Shown: positions 10,193-19,100 of the stretch, piece after piece
Layout of the letters: every line of letters starts with the position of its first letter
Numbering within the stretch: position 1 is the stretch's first letter
Assembly (NCBI GenBank): GCA_944989445.1
Contig: CALYLW010000057.1
Location: forward strand, 1 to 64,000
DNA from: Ampullaceana balthica
Lineage: Eukaryota; Mollusca; Gastropoda; Lymnaeidae
Direction: 5' to 3'
DNA: 64,000 bases
Position numbers and translations under genes: made by a program
The notes under the pieces: generated by a model
The model's input: the letters and a program-made list of their open reading frames with translations, nothing else
Told to the model about the DNA's origin: nothing
Databases searched by the model: none

Positions 10193-12120
10193 CAAACAAG
10201 AGGAGCGAAGCGTTGTAAAAGTGTATTTAAGGGCAGAGAAGCGTTGTACAGGTATGCACAAATAAAGTGAGTGGGGCGTTTATAAATTTTAATTCTGTTC
10301 TACAAGGCAAATCTTTCCATACGCTAGCATTAATTAAATTGTTTGTCAAATTATTTTCACATTACTCCCTTGTCTTTCCATTTTCGCTTTAACTTATCAA
10401 TTCCTAACAAAGAGTGTCCATTATTCTCCTGCACCTTTCTCGTTATCTCCCCATTCTCTCTCCTTCTTTTTTCTCTGCACCTTTCTAGTTCTCTACTCTT
10501 ACTTTACCTTGTTTTTTCTCTCTCTCCTCTCTCTCTCATACGTTCTTTCTCTGTACCGTTCTCGTGTGCTACTATTTCTTCTTCTTTACTTCTCTCTTCC
10601 ACTTACGGTCTTTTAATCTCTGTTTCAACTATTTCTCTTGGTTAAAAATTCGATCACTACAAATCTAAATAGAAAAGCCGAAAGAAAGCTTCACCTTCTC
10701 TCCCTTTATACATATCTGCCAGTCTTACTATCAATTTCTGTCCGCATTATTTTATGTTCCACTTTCCGTCTCAAAAATGCAAATATATATTTTTTTAAAG
10801 ATACATCGATAAATCGCATCCCTCAAATATGCCACCAAGAGGCCGAAACATCACATAATTCTAAGACATGTTTGGGAAGAGACACCATTTTCTCCTAGGA
10901 GCAAGCGTTGACCCAGTGCCTATAGTGTTTATTTGTGCGGGTGAGTATGTGGTGGCCTTATTTATTGAGGCTGTCTGAAGGTGTGGGAGTAGTCGCATGT
11001 GTATTTTGTGTGTTAGTAAATGTGTGTGTTGTATTAGAGAACTCAGTATTGGTCACTACATGCTTCACATTTATTGTGTCCAGTCGTATATGTGACCGTA
11101 TCTGATGTCGAAGTTGCTATGGATACCATGATACCATCATAGTATTTGGAAACAATTCGCTTTAGATTTTTTAATGCCACTGAACTTGTGAAGTTTGTAA
11201 CCTTGTGTAAATATTGTAACACTTTGTTGCAGAGTTACTTTGCGGTGGATGCCATGCAAATTATACGTTAATAAACCTAAACAAACTTTTCACCGATCGA
11301 TCGATTTGCCGTAAAAAAATAATCTATGGTACTCTCACCTTCAGCTTCATTCAAATAGTTTGGACATTTTCCCTTTGGAAATGATTTTTTAAAATAATTA
11401 AAATGATTAGAAGTTTAACGCTTAGTCATTTCAATGAACTTTCTATAGTTACCTTTTTAAAAACTTTAAACATTGTGCAAAAAGCATTCGTCAGTGTTTT
11501 TAGATCTTTTTTTTAAAAAAATAACTTATACCCCAAATTCTTTTATCATTGGGGAAACATAAATTTTGAAACAGCTTGTTGCTAACATGGTCTGCTCGGT
11601 GTTCCATAACTTATTATTCCATCTCTCAGTGGACATATCCCGGCAGACGGCAAATAGAAAGTGGATGATGCATGGCAGACATTTGCATACTGCACAAAAT
11701 CATGAATCCGAAAATGAACACGCGTATTTATTCACGTGCAGATAAAACATTCCCTACTCCTGCCTTTGAAAAAGAATGATTTAATTTTGAAATGGGCTTT
11801 CCAAAAATAGATTTTCGTTACCATTCGATCATATATCGATTAAAGTGTGATTTTTGTTGTATTATTATTAACCTGATATTAGATACTACCTTAACTTAAC
11901 ACAATTTCAAAATAACTAATATCAATACATAAATTATATACCTGGGAAATATATTCCAGACTCATCGGGGCCTTTCCCTGCCTCATCCAAATTCATAAAA
12001 CATTTGGAGCATACGGGTATTTGATCAAATCAATGAACAACATTCTCGTCAAGTGCTCACAGGTCACTCAGGTATTTGCTATGTACCAAAACCTTTGTAA
12101 CATTCTTTTGGCGGAGCGTT
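10193..12120. other. Non-coding stretch with CT-rich segment
   Basis: A pyrimidine-rich run (about 10430-10620) produces chance open frames rich in Ser and Leu. The rest is AT-rich single-copy sequence with no recognised exon, RNA or transposon. Confidence 0.4.
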
Positions 12121-12124
12121 TATT

Positions 12125-12260
12125 AAAATATCAGGTATCTAAAGCCATTGTGACATTCTTTGGTTCAGTGTTGACAGTTAAGTAAAGTATCTAAAGCCAT
12201 TGTGACATTCTTTGGTTCAGTGTTCACAGCTAAGTAAGTTATCTAAAGTCATTGTCATAT
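12125..12260. repeat. About 51-bp tandem repeat, three copies
   Basis: Copies share TATCTAAAGCCATTGTGACA followed by TTCTTTGGTTCAGTGTT. Confidence 0.75.
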
Positions 12261-12359
12261 TTCTTCGTTAACTTGTACATTGCTAACTGCTAAATTGTGT
12301 ATAGCTAAATTTTTTGTTACATTATGTTTATAAAATGTTCATAGGTAAGTCAAGTTAAT

Positions 12360-13060
12360 TGCCTTCACTCATTTCTATCCTCATTAAAGTTTCACTCATT
12401 TCTATGCTTATGAAACTTTCCATCATTTCTTTCCTAAAAAAAACATTACCTCCTTTCTATCCTCATAAAAGTCTCACTCATTTCTAGCATTAAAAAAAAT
12501 ACTTATATCTATCCTCACGAAACCTTCACTATTTATATCCTCATGAAACCTTCACTATTTCTATCCTCACGAAACCTTCACTATTTATATCCTCATGAAA
12601 CCTTCACTATTTCTATCCTCACGAAACCTTCACTATTTATATCCTCATGAAACCTTCACTATTTATATCCTCATGAAACCTTCACTATTTATATCCTCAT
12701 GAAACCTTCACTATTTCTATCCTCACGAAACCTTCACTATTTATATCCTCATGAAACCTTCACTATTTCTATCCTCACGAAACCTTCACTATTTATATCC
12801 TCATGAAACCTTCACTATTTCTATCCTCACGAAACCTTCACTATTTATATCCTCATGAAACCTTCACTATTTCTATCCTCACGAAACCTTCACTATTTCT
12901 ATCCTCACGAAACCTTCACTATTTCTATCCTCACGAAACCTTCACTATTTCTATCCTCACGAAACCTTCACTATTTCTATCCTCAGGAAACCTTCACTAT
13001 TTCTATCCTCACGAAACCTTCACTATTTCTATCCTCATAAGACATTCATCATTTCAAATA
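12360..13060. repeat. 26-bp minisatellite upstream of the receptor gene
   Basis: The unit is close to CTATTTCTATCCTCACGAAA plus CCTTCA (26 bp). About 21 regular copies span 12500-13050, with diverged copies before. Two variants (CTCACG with TTTCTAT, CTCATG with TTTATAT) alternate. The open frames across it are repeat artefacts. Confidence 0.92.
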
Positions 13061-14284
13061 ATTACGAGAATCATGTCTTTCAACTGAGACTCAAGTCAAT
13101 AGAATTGCTACTTGTGCAGGTGTGGTTACTTCCCTTAATAACATATTTGAATTACATTTTTTTTAAAATCGCTTGGTCCCTTGAGATGTTTATAATTGGA
13201 GGAATGGTGGTTGCAATGTTATGTGAAGAACTTTAAGGTTATTCCTGGACCAGGACATTCATGAGCAGGAAATGGGTCACTGGTACGCAAACAATTGGCC
13301 ACAGTTTTTGCCCCGGCCCTTTTGAAGTAGTTTTACGATGAGTTGAACGTTTTTATATTTCTTAAGCAAGTCCATGCCACATCTCTGGGGAAAAACATAG
13401 AGGAGAATCACTCTGGCGCAAGCTTAGAGCCTTTCAAAGAGGTGGATGGGAGCTTCATTACATCCGTAGTTGACACAGGCTATTCCGATCTACAGCATTA
13501 ACAACATCAGCACGAGTGGAATGCAAATATCGAATCTGCAAATAATTGGCTAAAGATAATGAGGAATTATTTGTCATCAGTGTTTAATAGTCGTGGATTG
13601 TGAAAGAACTATTGGCAGTTGATGATTTTTATGGTTTGTGACAGCAGTTTGTTTAAAGTCATGCCAGTGACTGACAGAAGTATATGTAGTTTATGATATT
13701 CATGCCAGTGAATGACAGTGAATATGTCTACATTCACATTTTTCGGCTACATTTATTAAAAGTTGTTTATTTTTCGTATCTATTTTAAGTTTTAAGGATT
13801 TAAAATTTTATTCTAATCTTTAGTGCGCCGTGAACACGATTTCTTTTATAAATAATAGTTTTAAAATATCCCTTTTATCCCTTTTATCCCTTTTGGGTTA
13901 CGGTGTAGGGCAAAGCAGTACAATGTCAATCCCTTTATTATGAATGACGTTTGAATAGCAATTTGACCCAATTTCATTGCAGTTGAATGAAGGAGAACGA
14001 TTGCATTAGATTTTAGATTGTTGATATTGCAGAGTCATGGTATCGTATTGGTGCAGACTTGAGCTGAATTTTTGAGGAGTGGTATTTATTAAAGAGGGCA
14101 TCTTGGCTATAGCAGTGTTCTGTTTTGTCGTATACGATTTAATCGAGCACTTTGACACAACAACAAATCGAATCTGGTCAATGAATCATATCCGTCCATC
14201 AATCCAACACAATTTTTTTTCAGGTGTGAATGTTTATACAAGATCAGGTCTTGCTCTTGTCTGTGTTAATTTAATTAGGGCACG
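13061..14284. other. 5' flank of the receptor gene
   Basis: No exon was recognised. It contains short TCCCTTTTA repeats (about 13868-13893). The promoter and any untranslated first exon of the receptor gene should lie here or further upstream; I could not identify a start site. Confidence 0.35.
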
Positions 14285-14560
14285 ATGGCTGACAGGTACA
14301 AGCTCGTGGCTATTTTAATTACCCTACTGACTCTTGGATTAACTTGTCAAGTTCATGGTCAGAGTTATGACATGACGATGGCCATCTTCAACGACAAACT
14401 GGGCAAAGAGGTCTACCACACGGAGGTCAGGCCCCTGGTTGACCAGTCTAAGGTCATCAACGTCTCTGTGGGGTTCGAACTCGTCTCTATTGTGGAAGTC
14501 AACGATGTGGCCCAAAGTTTTGTGTGCAACGGATTTATGTTCTTTATGTGGAAGGATGAG
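14285..14560 (+). CDS. Receptor exon 1 (signal peptide to loop D)
   Basis: 276 bp, codons 1-92. The hydrophobic leader VAILITLLTLGLTC ends before QSYDM. The exon ends FMFFMWKDE at donor GAG|GTAAGG (14561). Its last 30 or so bases are the source of the 44-bp array that follows. Confidence 0.92.
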
Positions 14561-16073
14561 GTAAGGTGGATAATGGGTTTATGTTCTTTGTGTGGAAGGA
14601 TGAGGTAAGGTGGAAAATGGGTTTATGTTCTTTGTGTGGAAGGATGAAGTAAGGTGGATAATGGGTTTATGTTCTTTGTGTGGAAGGATGAGGTAAGGTG
14701 GAAAATGGGTTTATGTTCTTTATGTGGAAGGATGAGGTAAGGTGGATAATGGGTTTATGTTCTTTGTGTGGAAGGATGAGGTAAGGTGGATAATGGGTTT
14801 ATGTTCTTTGTGTGGAAGGATGAGGTAAGGTGGATAATGGGTTTATGTTCTTTGTGTGGAAGGATGAGGTAAGGTGGATAATGGGTTTATGTTCTTTGTG
14901 TGGAAGGATGATGTAAGGTGGATAATGGGTTTATGTTCTTTGTGTGGAAGGATGAGGTAAGGTGGATAATGGGTTTATGTTCTTTGTGTGGAAGGATGAG
15001 GTAAGGTGGATAATGGGTTTATGTTCTTTGTGTGGAAGGATGAAGTAAGGTGGATAATGGGTTTATGTTCTTTGTGTGGAAGGATGAGGTAAGGTGGATA
15101 ATGGGTTTATGTTCTTTGTGTGGAAGGATGAGGTAAGGTGGATAATGGGTTTATGTTCTTTGTGTGGAAGGATGAAGTAAGGTGGATAATGGGTTTATGT
15201 TCTTTGTGTGGAAGGATGAGGTAAGATGGATAATGGGTTTATGTTCTTTGTGTGGAAGGATGAGGTAAGATGGCCAACGGATATTTGTTCTTTGTGTGGA
15301 AGGATGAGGTAAGATGGATAATTGGTTTATGTTCTTTGTGTGGAAGGATGAGGTAAGATGGCCAAGGATTTTTTTTTGTGTGTGGAAGGATGAGGTAAGA
15401 TGGCCAACGGATTTATTTTCTTTGTGTGGAAGGATAAGGTAAGATGGCCAACTGATTTATGTTCTTTCTGTGGAAGGATGAGGTAAGGTGGATAATGGGT
15501 TAATGTTCTTTGTGTGGAAGGATGGGGTAAGATGGCCAACGGATATATTTTCTTCGTGTGGAAGGATGAGGTAAGGCTGATAATGGGTTTATGTTCTTTG
15601 TGTGGAAGGATGAGGTAAGATGGCCAACGGATGTATTTTCTTTGTGTGGGAGGATGAGGTAAGGTGGATAATGGGTTTATGTTCTTTGTATTGTAGGATG
15701 AGGTAAGCTGGCCACCTTATTGATGTTCCTTGCTTAGAGGGATTATGTAAGATTGCAAGTGTATTAACCTATGTAAAATGCCCATTGTTTTTATCTTCTT
15801 TGTTTGGAAGGACGACGTGAGTTGGCTGAGGGATTTATGGATTTTTTGTGGAAGAATTGTTTAAAATGACCAATGGATAAATTATGTTCTTGCGTGGAGG
15901 GTTTGTGTAAAATGACGAATGGATTCATGTGCTTTTGTGTGTTCAATTCGCCTAAAATAAAAAATGTTTTTCATTAATAAGAAACCTATTTAAAATACAG
16001 TGGCACCTCGAGATACGAAATTAATCCGTCCCGTGTAGGCTTTCGTATCTTGGATCTGTGATATCCCATTTTA

Positions 16074-16104
<31 letters not shown>

Positions 16105-19100
16105 AAAACAAGGAAAACAGAATTAAATAAATGAAAAATAATATGTATACAAATGTGAACTTTTACCTTTCGAGTGAGGCGATGAATTATTCACGTCTCT
16201 GAAGCTATGACCAAAGAATTCACGAAAATATTCATGAATTAGTACACCAACACCAAAACAATTGTGTAACATATTGAACAAAAAATACATACTAGGCAAT
16301 TTTGCACCTGAGTTGTTGTTTTTACCAATGAACCTTAGAGGGAACATTGGTTGTCAGCTGTGTTTTTTTCCATATCTTGGCACAAATAATTCTTCTAGTG
16401 GCCTTTCGTATTTTAGATCTTTCGTATTTTGAAGCATTCGTATCTAGAGTTGCCACTGTACTAAGTAATATACGTGAGACTTTAAATTTACGTTTAAAAC
16501 CAACCCCTGAATTTGTATTCCAGCGCGTGGTCTGGGAGCCGTCTGGCTATGGTGGTCAGGAGGTCATCCATCCTTTGCCCGAGAACATCTGGCGCCCACG
16601 AGTTGTGCTCATGAATACACTGGGTGCCAGGGATCTGTTTGATGACGATAAGGCGTAAGAAACTATCGCAGAACTTTGTCTCCTGATACAGTTAATTATT
16701 ATAGCGTTTAGTTCCTTTTAACTATCTCACCCTTTAGTCACGTGACACTTTTAACTATCTCATCCTTTAGTCACGTGACACTTTTAGCCATCTCATCCTT
16801 TAGTCACGTGACACATTTAACAATCTCATCTTTTAGTCACATTACACTTTATCCATCTCATCCTTTAATCACGTGACACTTTTAACCATCTCATCCTTTA
16901 GTCAGGTGACACTTTTATCCATGTCATCCTTTAATCACGTGACACTTTTAACCATCTCAACCTTTAGTCAGGTGACACTTTTATCCATGTCATCCTTTAA
17001 TCACGTGACACTTTTAACCATCTCATCCTTTAGTCACATGACACTTTTAACCATCTCATCCTTTAGTCACATGACACTTTTAACCATCTCATCCTTTAGT
17101 CACATGACACTTTTATCCATCTCATTCTTTAGTCAGGTGACACTTTTATCCATGTCATCCCTTAATCACGTGACACTTTTAACCATCTCATCCTTTAGTC
17201 ACATGACACATTTATCCATCTCATCCTTTAGTCACATGACACTTTTAGCCATCTCATCCTTTATTCACGTGACACTTTTAACAATCTCATCTTTTAGTCG
17301 CGTGACACTTTTAACTGCCTTCATGCACAAAGCTAGGTTTGAATTTAGCTGTCTTTAAGTCAGAAATTAGATGTCTTGACATATGATAGCCTACTAGGAG
17401 CCTTCAAGTGGGAATACAGTTATACATTAAATCCAAAAGCAAGAGATAATTTCCCCTGAAAAGTTACGTAATGTATATCAAATAACCAGAACCTGATCAT
17501 TCGCTCATCTTTAATCTGCATCTTTTGCCCCTGAATTGAAATCGATCAAAATTTAATTATTTGTTCAGCAACACTTTGAACTAAGCTGATCTAATGTGCA
17601 AACATATAATTTCAGCCCAGTTTTTGTATACTATAATGGCAGAGTACAGTGGGTTCCCGGAAGTTTGTTCCCTACGTCCTGTGAGTTGGACATGACGAAA
17701 TACCCGTTCGACGTCCAGAAATGTTTTATAACGGTAATTGAGGATTTTGTGACGCCTCTGTCTGTAACTACCAAACTGAGTCGCATACCTGAAAGTTCCC
17801 AGTTTAAAAAAAAATTAAATTAAAGAAATGGTTTTGTATTTTAACAATTTTAAAATTCATACTTGTCGGTTTTGGTTTTTTATTTCAGTTTGTAGTTTTA
17901 GTTTTTAGTTCCAACTTGCATTTTTCTTTTTTAATTTTAGTTTAGACTCGCAGTTGTGTTTTTTTTTATATCAAACTTTAACATTTTTGTTTTATTTAGT
18001 AATTGTGTTTTTTTTCCTAATAGGTTTGCAAACAAGAAAAAAATTAATATTAGAATGAAATAAAATATGTTAAATAAATCTGGGAAGGTATTGTTGATAG
18101 GACATCTATTGCATCTATTTAAAGATGGCTGCCATGACCTTGACCGTGACGGAGATGCAATTCAACACAGATTACTTCACATCAGAAGTCGGGACCACCT
18201 TCTACACCAACCACGGCGAATGGGAAATTGTAGATAAATACATCAGCATCTTTAACAACACTGCGACTGTCCAGTTCTCTTGTATCAAGGTACTAACTGA
18301 ACTCAGTTCAGTGATATCCTGTTTCATGTCTTCTATATGTGCAGGTCAATTGTTATCATACCCTTGTCTGAATTACTGAATAGGTACATGCTTCTTCAAT
18401 CTGGGGTAAAAATCAAGTTCAAGTTTGAATGTCAAAGTCTCAATCAGCAAACATTGACATACAAAATTGACATGTGTTTTTAGAATGTCATAGTTTCAGC
18501 CTGTCAAAGTTGTATTTTTTTTTAAATGAGGAATACTAAAGCTGTTGATTTTTTTTTACAATCGTAACCAGTCGAAGTATCCAAAACTGAATGATATAAA
18601 TTGTTGTTGAAGTAGTGTGACGAACGCACAGTTGTGTTCTCTGTTTTCACTTCCAGATTCATTTGACCCTCAAGAGACGGCCATTTTTCATGTTGGTAAA
18701 CATAGTCTTGCCTGTGATATTTCTCTCATTTCTCAACATCCTTGTCTTTGTCATTCCGGCTAATTCAGGGGAGAAAATTGGTTACGGTAAGTTGCTTCCC
18801 TTTCTCGGTACATTTTTATTGTTAATTTAAATTGAACAGTTCCCAATTTAAAAAAATAAATATATATATATATATATAAAATACAATTTTTTAAAAAATT
18901 AAAAAGTACCACTGGCCTTATATTTCAAGTCTAGTCATTGTATTTGTACGCGCATATTCATAGAATTTCTATGTGCATACCACCAGTCTATTCATTATAT
19001 TTCTATGTTCATACCACCAGTCCAGTCCTTATATTTATATGTTCATACCATCAGTCCAGTCCTTATATTTCTATGTGCATACCACCAGTCCAGTCCTTAT

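Noticed and set aside
10343..10645. 100-codon Ser/Leu/Phe-rich open frame
   Set aside because: It comes from a CT-rich low-complexity tract and shows no domain.
16873..17358. 161-codon open frame
   Set aside because: A 33-bp intronic repeat translated as 11-residue units; it lies between receptor exons 2 and 3.
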